From assembly GCA_030247855.1 (NCBI GenBank), contig JAPDRN010000138.1:1-64000 (forward strand): DNA of 64,000 bases. Reading direction: 5' to 3'. The notes below the pieces were generated by a model. It was not told the origin of the DNA, made no database searches, and saw only the letters and a program-made list of their open reading frames with translations. Both the position numbers and the translations under genes were made by a program. Origin of the DNA: Knufia peltigerae. Its lineage: Eukaryota > Ascomycota > Eurotiomycetes > Chaetothyriales > Trichomeriaceae. This document shows, one piece after another, positions 31,469 to 40,801 of the stretch. Numbering within the stretch: the stretch's first letter is position 1; each line of letters begins with the position of its first letter.

Positions 31469-32776
31469 ATGTCTGTAGATATCAAATGGGAGACAATCAC
31501 TTCCGGCGAGGACGGGGCTGTCCTGGCGGAGAAGATTCGAGCCTTCGTCCATCAAAAATTCCAACAGATTACCTTGCCTCGCTTTATCAACGCCGTTCAC
31601 GTTCAGGCGTTTGAGTTCGGCTCAAAATGCCCAGAAATTGAGATCAAAGACATATGTGACCCCCTTCCGGACTTTTACGAAGACGAGGACGAAAGTGACG
31701 GAGGTGATGCCCACGAACCGAATGCTGATTTACGTCTAGGCGAGGATATCCATGCAACGGATCATCACCACGCAGGCGCTACTCTCGCACATCAGTCACA
31801 GCCTAAGCCTCGTCTTGCAGACATATCTACTGCTACAAACCAGTTTGATCTCCAGCATCAACTCACGTCCAGAGATCTCCTCCTGGCAAACATCGACCAC
31901 CTAGGCGGTCCTTTTCCTCGGAGCACCACCCCTGGCATACCTGGAGGCACCTCTAATCTCAGCTACTTTCATTTTCCCGGCGCTGCTCTGTCTGGAACTC
32001 AGACGCCCCTAGCAGCAGTGGCGAGTGGCACTCCTTTCAGTCCCCGGCCATGGTCTCACGACCTACCCCGGGCGTCTTCAATACCCCAAGACAGTGCCCT
32101 GCATGTTTCAGGCCACGGTCTGCGCAGCCAAAAAGACGTGCAAGTTCATGGGGATCCCTCCACAAGACCCTCCACTGCGAACAGTATTTCATCGCCTCGT
32201 GAATCCGAATCCGGACTCTCCTCTCCACTGCAACACGCAAACTATCCCGAAGGAGAACATGATGAGTCGGCATTAGATGCAGTAGCACCCTTGTCTCCAA
32301 TGCGAATACAAAGCAGAAACCCGTCCGATCTGCAGGTAGTGGCAAGGGTGAAATACTCTGGAGACATCCGTATGACTTTAACCGCCGAGATATTATTGGA
32401 CTATCCAATGCCTAGTTTCGTTGGCATCCCTCTGAAACTGGTCATTACTGGCATGACCTTTGACGGCGTTGCAATAGTTGCAATGATCAAGAGGAAGATG
32501 CACTTTTGTTTCCTGGACGCCGATGATGCGGCAGCTCTTGTTGGGGAAACAGTGGCACCTGATCGGCACAAGACCACCCATGGTAGGGAAGACTCAAAGT
32601 CGCATCCATCTGGCCCTTTGCGAGAAATCCTTGTGGAGAGCGAGATCGGTCGTCAAGAAGATGGCAAGCAAGTGCTCAAGAATGTGGGCAAGGTCGAAAA
32701 GTTCGTTCTTGAGCAGGTGAGAAAGATTTTTGAAGAGGAATTCGTCTTTCCGAGTTACTGGACGTTCCTCGTGTGA
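31469..32776 (+). CDS. MDM12: Mitochondrial distribution and morphology protein 12 (ERMES subunit, 435 aa)
   Basis: Single exon. The N-terminus MSVDIKWETITSGEDGAVLA, followed by KFQQITLPRFINAVHVQAF and IEIKDICDPLPDFYEDED, is the hallmark of Mdm12. The lipid-binding SMP domain is split by a long low-complexity insert (about 75-280), and resumes with LQVVARVKYSGDIRMTLTAE and PSFVGIPLKLVITGMTFDG. The C-terminus ends in FVFPSYWTFLV. Mdm12 joins Mmm1, Mdm10 and Mdm34 to tether ER to mitochondria and move phospholipids. It is peripheral on the cytosolic face and has no membrane span. The long insert is usual in filamentous fungi. Confidence 0.96.
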   Translation: MSVDIKWETITSGEDGAVLAEKIRAFVHQKFQQITLPRFINAVHVQAFEFGSKCPEIEIKDICDPLPDFYEDEDESDGGDAHEPNADLRLGEDIHATDHHHAGATLAHQSQPKPRLADISTATNQFDLQHQLTSRDLLLANIDHLGGPFPRSTTPGIPGGTSNLSYFHFPGAALSGTQTPLAAVASGTPFSPRPWSHDLPRASSIPQDSALHVSGHGLRSQKDVQVHGDPSTRPSTANSISSPRESESGLSSPLQHANYPEGEHDESALDAVAPLSPMRIQSRNPSDLQVVARVKYSGDIRMTLTAEILLDYPMPSFVGIPLKLVITGMTFDGVAIVAMIKRKMHFCFLDADDAAALVGETVAPDRHKTTHGREDSKSHPSGPLREILVESEIGRQEDGKQVLKNVGKVEKFVLEQVRKIFEEEFVFPSYWTFLV

Positions 32777-33493
32777 AGGTCGGGTGTACATACACCTGAA
32801 TAGCAGGGATAAACACCCTGATCACCGGGTAGTCCTAAAGCATTCCAAGACGACATTCACAAAACCTTGCTACAAACGCGCGGTGTCGGATGGACGCACT
32901 CTCTACAAAGAAGCAAGCTCAATCTCCGTGAGCCTCCAATGTCACCGGATGAACACGTCACAAATTACGTGATGAAGTTCCAGTGTCGACAATCTCTCGA
33001 GTTCATAAGGGATATCCAACTTTCGACCAAGAATCAGGCGACTAAACTTGGTCAGTTGCCACGGTCTCATTCGCTTGCTGATTCAGGTACGTGGCGAATA
33101 GGAAGCTTCTTGACCCCTGGTAAGCGGGAGGCGCCAAAACTGGGGTCTGTGCCACTTTCCTTTCCTTCTGTCGTGCAACTAGGATGAAAGGGTCCCAGAA
33201 GACCTTGTCCCGAAACACCATTAGCGATATCGTGGACTTTATTGGTGAAATGGCATCAGAAGACGCGACGGCATGATGGAGTTCTTTATTGCCAGCTCAT
33301 CAAAGATGAAACGAGGACGAGGCAGATGAGAAGCAACAGATGGAGATGACGTCGACCCGCTTAGGCGGGGATTTTACCTAAAATACCTGGAACGGTCGCA
33401 TTCCCAGCTGCAACTTCATGAGCTTTGCATCTCCAACTCAGTTCAGACCGCCGTGGCAGCAATTTGGTCATTGTGTATAGCATACAAACAAAC
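32777..33493. other. Intergenic
   Basis: 717 bp between two plus-strand genes; no coding frame or site I can support. Confidence 0.5.
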
Positions 33494-34810
33494 ATGAAGC
33501 GATTTTCTTCGATGTTTCGACGAGCGAGAGGAAGAAAGCCCTCTCCTCCGAACTCAATGGATCCGAAACCCGCAGCTCCCGCTCCCGCTCCCGCAGAGAC
33601 TCCGGCGCCAGCTCCAGCTCCAGGTCCGCCACCAGCACAACAGTTGAATACCCAGGCAACCGGTGCTACTCTCAATATTGCCTTGCAGAATCAAACTACA
33701 TCGTCCACGGTATACGCGTACGTGACTGGGACTGCAATCGACAACAACAATGCTCTTTTCCTGCTGTCGTCTGATGGGAACACACCGTACTATCCGACAT
33801 CTCCTGGAGGGACCGGCTCAGCCCTTGCACAGGACTGCGCCATCGGGCTGGGTGCTCCAGGCAACACGGTAAACGTGACGATCCCACACATCGCCGGCGG
33901 TCGTATCTGGTTCTCCGTCGGGTCACCATTGACGTTTCTCCTGAACCCAGGCCCGGCGCTGGTCGAACCGTCGGTCACCAACCCCTCGGACCCCAACATC
34001 AACATCAACTGGGGCTTCGCCGAGTTCACGTTCAACAGTGACCAACTCTACGCGAACATCAGCTACGTCGACTTTGTGGGTCTCCCGATCGCCCTGACCC
34101 TGACCACGGCCAACAGTGGAACCCAACACGTGTCAGGCATGCCGGCCAACGGCCTGGACCAAGTCTGCAGTGGCCTGCTGGCGCAACACGCGACCGACGG
34201 CCAGGGCTGGGACCAGCTGGTCGTCACGACGCAAGACGGGCAGAACCTGCGCGCCCTCTCGCCCAACCAGGGCATGGTGATGAAGTCGGACCTCTTCACC
34301 GGGTACTACGACGACTACGTGAACCGCGCCTGGGCCAAGTTCTCCGGCCAGCCGATGTCCGTCGACACGCAGGCCTCGTACGGCACCGTGTCCGCACAGG
34401 TGTCGGACGGCGAGTTGTCGTTTGGCGGCTCCGAATTCTCCCAGCCGTCGACCCGCGACGTCTTCACGTGCTCGACGGGACCCTTCGCCACGGGCGCCGA
34501 CGCCGAGGCGAACGCCATCATCCCCCGGCTCGCCGCGGCCTTCAACCGGTCGACACTCCTGGTCAGCGACGTCTTCCCGGCGGACCAGAGCTTGTACTAC
34601 CAGGACCCCGTGACCAATCACTATAGTCGCATCGTGCACGGCGCCAACCTCGACGGTAAAGGGTACGCCTTTCCGTATGACGACGTCCAGCCCACCAATG
34701 GGAAAGACCAGAGTGGCGAGGTACACGCGGGGGATCCGACGTTGTTCACCGTCACGGTGGGTGGGCAGAATGCTAGCGTCGATGTCCCCAAGCATAAGGA
34801 TGAGCTTTAG
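33494..34810 (+). CDS. GH64-like beta-1,3-glucanase-type protein with C-terminal KDEL (438 aa)
   Basis: Single exon, noticeably GC-rich in third positions. After a basic N-terminus (MKRFSSMFRRARGRK) and a Pro/Ala linker (about 28-55), the body follows the fungal GH64 (thaumatin-like fold) pattern: STVYAYVTGTAIDNNNALFL, TVNVTIPHIAGGRIWFSVGS, NININWGFAEFTFNSDQLYA, ISYVDFVGLPIALTLTTANS and TLLVSDVFPADQSLYYQDP. Family members cleave beta-1,3-glucan, but the fungal ones are poorly studied. There is no N-terminal signal peptide, yet the last residues are PKHKDEL, an ER-retrieval sequence in some eukaryotes. The start is the first ATG in frame. Confidence 0.82.
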   Translation: MKRFSSMFRRARGRKPSPPNSMDPKPAAPAPAPAETPAPAPAPGPPPAQQLNTQATGATLNIALQNQTTSSTVYAYVTGTAIDNNNALFLLSSDGNTPYYPTSPGGTGSALAQDCAIGLGAPGNTVNVTIPHIAGGRIWFSVGSPLTFLLNPGPALVEPSVTNPSDPNININWGFAEFTFNSDQLYANISYVDFVGLPIALTLTTANSGTQHVSGMPANGLDQVCSGLLAQHATDGQGWDQLVVTTQDGQNLRALSPNQGMVMKSDLFTGYYDDYVNRAWAKFSGQPMSVDTQASYGTVSAQVSDGELSFGGSEFSQPSTRDVFTCSTGPFATGADAEANAIIPRLAAAFNRSTLLVSDVFPADQSLYYQDPVTNHYSRIVHGANLDGKGYAFPYDDVQPTNGKDQSGEVHAGDPTLFTVTVGGQNASVDVPKHKDEL

Positions 34811-35260
34811 TTTCAAGACAACAATCATACACTCATGATGATGACGACGACGACGATGATGCATCGAGATTTGGCTGGAATATGGGAATGAGAATTCCGT
34901 AGATGGGTATGTTTGTTTGATTTTTGGTTAGATTAGGTAGTAATGAACTTTGTGATCAAAAGCCATTTGTTTTGGTAACAAGTAATTCATTTATTTTTTA
35001 TATGCGTTTAGTTGATTGTTTCTTGTTTTTTTCTTCTCTCGCTAAAAGAATAAAATAAAAACCTTTGACTTAGTTGTTGTTGTATGAGTTTTTTCTTTTC
35101 TTCAAAAGAAAAAAAAAAGAAAAGTCTTTGATCTTTGGTCTTTGGTCTTTGCTCTCGAGTCTGTGGTCTACCTCGCAAAAAGGGGGTTTCCCATGTTGAT
35201 AATCCGGTAAGAAGTAAAAAAAAAAAAGAAGATTTGATTGAATCCTTTTGGTTCTTCTTT
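34811..35260. other. Convergent intergenic region, A/T-rich
   Basis: 450 bp between convergent genes. AT-rich, with poly-A/poly-T runs and a TCTTTGG-type short tandem near 35124-35150. Probably the 3' ends of both transcripts. Confidence 0.5.
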
Positions 35261-36166
35261 TTAGTTCTTTCCACCGTGGACAAAGACACGTTCCTCGATG
35301 GGACCGAATGACTTTTCCATCGGAGAACCTGCGGGTTTACCAAACACCAACTGAGCCTTGAGGCTCCAAGTTGCAGGTACGTTCCAGGTCGCCGAGATTT
35401 TCTCGTCGATCAAGGGGTTGTAATGTTGTAGGTTTGCACCAAGACCTTCTTGTTCAAGAGCAGTCCAGACTGAGGGAAAGTTTTGTGTCAGTACGTGAAT
35501 AAAAGAGAGAGAAGAAGAAGAAGAAGGGGGAAAAAAAAGGAAGTCTCGTCACTTACTGGCAAATTGATGCATGGCGTTGGTATGTTCACTCCACTGCGGG
35601 AACTTTTCGGCGTAGAGCGGCAACTTTTCCTGTAGACCGGCGACGACCTTTGGTTCCTCGTAGAACAAGACGGTACCGTAACCGGCCTGGAAACCCGACA
35701 GTCTCTGTTCGGAGGCCGGCCACGCCTCGGCCGGGGCGACGGCCTTGACGGCAGGCTTGACGATGTCACCCCACAACTTCTTGTGTTCCTCCCCCAAGAG
35801 GACGACACACCGGGTCGATTGGGAGTTGAAACTCGACGGGACGTGTAGGACCGCCTGTTGAACGATCTCCTTGATGCGAGAGTCCGGGATGGTCGACTCA
35901 CCGGTGAGTTGGTAAATGGTACGGCGGGACTTGATGGAATCCAAAAAGGAGGAAGACATTTTGTCGGTGGTATTTGAAAAGTGACGGGTTGACCGGACAG
36001 AGGAGGATGTCGATGGTGGTGGTGTAGGAAGTATTCGAGAGTGGTGTGAGGATGGACGAAGAGAGGAAAGAGAAGTTGTCAAGCAGGTATGGGTACGAGG
36101 TGGTGGTCCTTGTATTTGTACTCGTAGTCGAACGGCCAGAGAACGGAATGAAGTGGGGGAGATCAT
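35261..36166 (-). CDS. Nitroreductase-family oxidoreductase (272 aa), possible mitochondrial presequence
   Basis: Two exons (35557-36166, 35261-35469) around an 87-bp intron, 273 codons. The core begins MSSSFLDSIKSRRTIYQLTG and continues with VPSSFNSQSTRCVVLLGEEH, then WTALEQEGLGANLQHYNPLI and the tail EERVFVHGGKN. This is the fungal nitroreductase-like group near yeast Hbn1/Frm2, FMN-dependent NAD(P)H oxidoreductases linked to oxidative stress. The upstream ATG adds 69 residues rich in Ser, Arg and Thr without acidic residues before the end, typical of a mitochondrial targeting sequence. The internal ATG at 35959 would give a cytosolic form of 203 aa. Confidence 0.9.
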
Positions 36167-36261
36167 GGTCGGAAGAAGAAGTAATAGGGTAAAGGTGGTT
36201 TTTTTGGATGTACGAGTTAGTATTGCAATATTTTCCAGAAGAATCTATTTGTACAAAGTGG

Positions 36262-36646
36262 TACGGAGTATTGACGACCAAACAAGAGAAAGGAAAAAAA
36301 TAAAAGAGGGACCACAATTGTGACAAGGTCGAAAAGTGATATCAGTTTGTTGGTCGAATGTTCGGCAATTGGGGACAAACAAAAGACTTGATCACGAATG
36401 AGGACAGACAATCTTTAATGGGGGAAAAAACTAGGTACGTAGACCGAATAGACCGGTATGCTTGAGAGGGGGGAAAGCTTTCAAATCATTACGAGCACCG
36501 ATACCTGAGGTATTACCCGTTACCTTACGCAGGGACCTACTGCAAAAAGGGTTCTGTTGTGTACAGTAAGTCTTACGGTCTAATGGACCAATATCATTTT
36601 TCCGGAGGGGATTACGAGTTCCATGCCTACGAGTAAGTACTCCGTA
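36262..36646. repeat. Two copies of the TACGGAGTA/TACTCCGTA motif
   Basis: Exact copies at 36262-36270 (TACGGAGTA) and 36638-36646 (the reverse complement). Single copies elsewhere are at 21763-21771 and 52001-52009. All lie outside coding sequence. Confidence 0.7.
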
Positions 36647-36751
36647 ATAATGTTGATATCAAATGTTTGTAAGAAAGCAACGGCAATGATTCCGCAAGGC
36701 TTGATAATAATCACGTAAGCGGAAGAGAGACGAAACCAACAACAACCGCCC

Positions 36752-36775
36752 CGTCTCACCGTCTCACCGTCTCAC
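36752..36775. repeat. 8-bp tandem repeat, three copies (CGTCTCAC)
   Basis: Three exact head-to-tail copies of CGTCTCAC in non-coding DNA. Likely a simple repeat; no function suggested. Confidence 0.85.
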
Positions 36776-37301
36776 GTGATTACATTCCGGAATCTTAGAC
36801 AAAAATTCCAACAAATTCCGTACTCCGAACTCCGAGAATCTCCTCCCATGCTTTGTCGTGGGAACGTTGCGACGCCCAGACGAGACATACGGAGAGAAGA
36901 GAGAGAACTAGTTTCTGTCCGTTTCGTTCCAAGAGAAAGAAAGAAACAGGTACAGTAACAAGTGTTTATATCCTAAACGTACTCTACCGGAGTACGGCAG
37001 GACCTTGTACTGAAGAGCCTACCTGGGTACGGCGCGCACCTAGGTAACCCCTCGACGAGAAAGAAAAAGGTATCCACGAGACCAAAACCACATACAAGGT
37101 GCTCCGTACCTCATCAGGGAAAACGGTAGGTATTCCACACTCGTACGTACTCCAGCTACCAAGGACAGATCAATTATCCAAATCTCGACCACCTTTTAAA
37201 GATTCAACATCCGAACTGACAACCCCCTCTACATGAAGTATATCTCCAAAATACCTAGATATAGGGTAACCATCCAATCCCGTGCCGTCAAAGTCGACCC
37301 T

Positions 37302-38996
37302 TTAATCATCATAATCAAAAGTGACTTTGAACATGTTGAAGTAACTGTTGGGACCCATGGAGAAATACCACGACTTGTCACTTCCGTCGCCGTCGGGGGA
37401 GTACTCGGTGTGGATCATCTGTCCATAACTCCCCCCCGCTATACCACCGTTCATCAACAGGTACTGTTCACTCCACGGGCCCCAGGGGGTGTCGGAGGTG
37501 TAAATGTAGACGGCCACCAGCCACTGACCGCACAGGATCATGTACTTGTTGAGGTAATTGTTGAACACGACCGAACCGTACACGCCGCACGCGAAATGTC
37601 CTTGACGGCTGGCCGTCGTCATGCCCACCGCTTGGGTGTCTTTGGAGGGGATCCCGGGGACCCATGTGTCGTTGGTGCCGAATTGAAGAAACTCGTAATT
37701 GTCGGCGTCGAACACGTCGTCCGAAGCGGCTACCCGACCGACGATGGTGTTGGAGGGACCACCTTCCGAATATATATAAACATAGTCACCGTCACGGAGG
37801 ATGGCCAAAAGTCCCAGCTGGATGGCGTCGGGCCCCGTGAGTAAGGGTCCGACCCGAGTCGCAATGGGTCGGTCGTCACCGAGGGTCACAGAAGCCACGG
37901 CGTTGCCCCGATTTTCGAAGCTGCCGTCGGGGCCGTTGCGCCAGATTTCAAACGCATACGCAACCCCATGGGTCTCGTTGATGGCGACGACGTTGGAAGT
38001 GTCCATGCCCCAGATCTTGAAGGGTGGTTGGATCCCTTCGTCCCCCGACCACGGTCGGACGAATTCATTGTCAGAGACCGAGTTGATGCCCGTGGTGTTG
38101 ACCGTCATCACGTCGTCCGTGCCGTAGAAGGCCGGACCCATGGAGAACCCACAAGGTTGCGCACCACCTTTGCAGAACATGTCACCGCAGTTCCAGATGA
38201 CCTTGTCACCAATCTTGCCGGTTCGACACTTGTCGCCGATGAGATGGTTTTCTCCTAGCTTGCCGGTAAATTGAAGCTGACCGACGAGTTCGACGTTCCA
38301 CTTTGTCCCTTGGTCCACCTTGAACTGTGCATAGGGAGGCAGGGATCCTGACGGCAAAGGACCTCTTATCGACGTAGTCGATGATGCGCTCTGGGATGCA
38401 CCGTAGGACTGCTGAGTGTTACTGGATGAAGTCGATGAGCTGGATGATGAACTGGATGGCATCAGAATGCCCACTGATGGTGTCGACATCGACACTATGG
38501 AAGCAGGGGAAGCGGTTGATGTGAATGAGAGAGTAAGACTGGAGGTGGACGTCGACATCGATGAGGTAAGACTGGATGATGTAGAGACTGCGTCTACACC
38601 GGTTGAGGACGACGATGTCGACGGTTCGGAACTAGTTGTGGAGGGTAGCGTGAAGGGATTTTGGTTGTTGGAAGTAGTTGATGCCACGGCAGCTGATGTA
38701 GAAGAACTGGCATTGTCCGTCGTCGACGATGCACTAGTCGAAACATCGGTCGAAGTGGATGTCGCATCAACAGCCGCAGCACTGGTGGTGGTGGTGGTGG
38801 AATGGAATTGTTGTTCGCTCGGAACGGTCGTCCAAGTGAAATCGTCCAACAAGCATCGTATATCTTGCTCACAGACCTGATAGCAAAGATCCGGCACCCC
38901 GTTTCCGTCGAAATCGTAATAGCGCTTAATGAGTGGCGTTCCCCAGGCACCTGTGCTCAGACACACCGCCACGAGTAAAACTGTAGAAATATACAT
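37302..38996 (-). CDS. Secreted mucin-like protein with DUF4185-like beta-propeller domain (564 aa)
   Basis: Single exon. The signal peptide MYISTVLLVAVCLSTGAWG is followed by a short Cys-containing module with a Ca-binding-loop-like YYDFDGNGVPDLCYQVC. Next is a 160-residue Ser/Thr-rich, probably heavily O-glycosylated stalk (about 65-225), and a C-terminal domain of about 330 residues. That domain has repeated blade-like segments: NHLIGDKCRTGKIGDKVIWN, VAYAFEIWRNGPDGSF, DYVYIYSEGGP, NKYMILCGQWLVAVYIYTSD, GPWSEQYLLMNGGI. These resemble the DUF4185/five-bladed glycosidase-like propellers. Likely an extracellular or wall-anchored carbohydrate-active protein; catalytic activity is unproven. Confidence 0.78.
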   Translation of the reverse strand: MYISTVLLVAVCLSTGAWGTPLIKRYYDFDGNGVPDLCYQVCEQDIRCLLDDFTWTTVPSEQQFHSTTTTTSAAAVDATSTSTDVSTSASSTTDNASSSTSAAVASTTSNNQNPFTLPSTTSSEPSTSSSSTGVDAVSTSSSLTSSMSTSTSSLTLSFTSTASPASIVSMSTPSVGILMPSSSSSSSSTSSSNTQQSYGASQSASSTTSIRGPLPSGSLPPYAQFKVDQGTKWNVELVGQLQFTGKLGENHLIGDKCRTGKIGDKVIWNCGDMFCKGGAQPCGFSMGPAFYGTDDVMTVNTTGINSVSDNEFVRPWSGDEGIQPPFKIWGMDTSNVVAINETHGVAYAFEIWRNGPDGSFENRGNAVASVTLGDDRPIATRVGPLLTGPDAIQLGLLAILRDGDYVYIYSEGGPSNTIVGRVAASDDVFDADNYEFLQFGTNDTWVPGIPSKDTQAVGMTTASRQGHFACGVYGSVVFNNYLNKYMILCGQWLVAVYIYTSDTPWGPWSEQYLLMNGGIAGGSYGQMIHTEYSPDGDGSDKSWYFSMGPNSYFNMFKVTFDYDD

Positions 38997-40801
38997 ACTG
39001 CCAGAGTTTTGTCAAGAAGGAATGGACGGGTGAGGGACTGGCCTCTACCCAAAGGGAAAAGAATGAGCGAAGGTTGAAAACAAAAGAGCGATAGGGTTGA
39101 CAGCAAAGCAATTCGTCGGCCATCTCGGTCGATGAACTCATCGTCATGGTTATATATGTATATGGACAACAGCTCGCCCAGCTAATTCTTCACATGCCCA
39201 TTGACAAGGGGTGATACGTGGCGCTCTGATAGGGCCCAGCGAGATATACAATCGGACTAAACACACGCGCAAAATGTCAGTTCTGGGGGAACGATGCCTG
39301 TTCCAGTGGAAACTCCCAATAAGGGGTTCCGAAACTGACGCATGCCACCAAATCAACCGTTAGAAAAGGCCCTCGATGGTACGGGCTACCATGCTTGTGA
39401 GGTAAGTGATCGGCCAAGATTAATCCAGGCGCGGTGCATGTCCCATTTCAGCAAGCCACATGTTTCCAATGGACGGCCACACAGGTAAGCCGTGCCATGA
39501 CCAGGGCATATCAAGATTGCAGGATTGGGGACTTTTTCCTAGGACGAAAAACAAAGGACAAGTAGGGGAATCCCCGTTTTGCGGGACCCATTCCCTCTAA
39601 GGGGCCTGGCTGGCTATACCGTGGAAAGGCTGGCTGACTGCTGCCAGAGATGGGTTGAAGGTCACTGGCTCTCCGGTCTCCGGTTTGAAGGCTCCGGGTG
39701 TCCCTTACTGTAATAGAGAAAGTGCAGATGGGAGCCAGACCTAGGCCCTAGACTGTGATGGAGAATTAATGATGAAAGAGAGGGTCCTTCAGATTGCCGA
39801 GGAAGAGCTAATTGTACTGTATGTACAGTAGTGTTTAGTACTCTCCCTCTCCCTGTGTCCTCCCGGTCCGGGGCAAGTTGGTGCATACCTAGACCTATTA
39901 GATTAGGTGGGCGTAAAGCACCAAAAGGGCGGGAAAAATAAACATTATAAGCCGTGTCCAGGCGAGTTCGGCTTTGTTTCAGCAGGGGTACGTTCGAAAC
40001 ACGATATGCCGCCCTGGGAGATTTCGAGATAAAGATGGTCCTTTCATCTTGATCGAATCTCTTCGTACTCTGTATGAGTACTGAGCATCTTCTTATCTGA
40101 TCTTCGCGAGGGGCCAAGGATGATGCAAAGAAGAAAATGAGATAAACTCCGTTGACGTTGATACCACGTGTTGTCATTTGCCTCATGAACTCGAACTCTG
40201 GAGCTGTCACCGGCTGTCACTCATTTTCTTCACGCGTATCGCGTCTTTTTCACGGAGCACAGGTCACCCTTTCTGTCATTCTGTTCGAGTCCTGGCAGCT
40301 TTTGAAATGCAGGAACCCGGTCCCTCTCTCGTCTGGTTCGAAATGGGTGGGGGGACACAAGAGTTCAAAGCTTCTTGTGTCGTCCAACTTTTACTGTATG
40401 ACCACATCGTCGACCTCATTCTAAATGCAGGGTTAGATCACATCATCCTATCTCAAAATTGTCCTTTCCGGGGGGAGAAAATCCGAGAGGTTGACTTTCT
40501 CTTTCTCTACTTTCTCAATGAAATGTTGCTGCTGACATCGCTGCCCACATCAAGTTTTATGCACCTATCAAACACACTCCCCAAGGCCAATTCCATCATG
40601 TATCCTTTTCGATAGGTAAGTCAATAAATGATAACTAAACAGCAAACCAAAAAAAAGATACATGCATGGCATGGATTTTGCTATTGCACTGCCGAAGTGT
40701 CTCCGAAGATGCACTTCGTTATGATTTGAGCCACGTAGTTCGACATCAGGCTACTGTTGTGTTGCTTGCAATCTCATCCGTCCTTCTTCATCGTCCCAAC
40801 G
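38997..40801. other. Divergent intergenic region, 1.8 kb
   Basis: Separates the secreted-protein gene from the HET gene. No frame I can support; a 145-codon plus-strand frame at 40178-40615 has no resemblance to a family. Confidence 0.5.

Larger units (their letters stand above)
36167..37301. other. Intergenic with TACGGAGTA motifs and a short tandem repeat
   Basis: About 1.1 kb, no gene recognised. Two exact copies of the 9-bp motif lie here and near matches occur around 36821, 36985 and 37100. Confidence 0.5.

Noticed and set aside
34133..34864. A 243-codon minus-strand open frame
   Set aside because: Antisense to the GC-rich GH64-like gene; composition is His/Arg/Val-rich and typical of a shadow.
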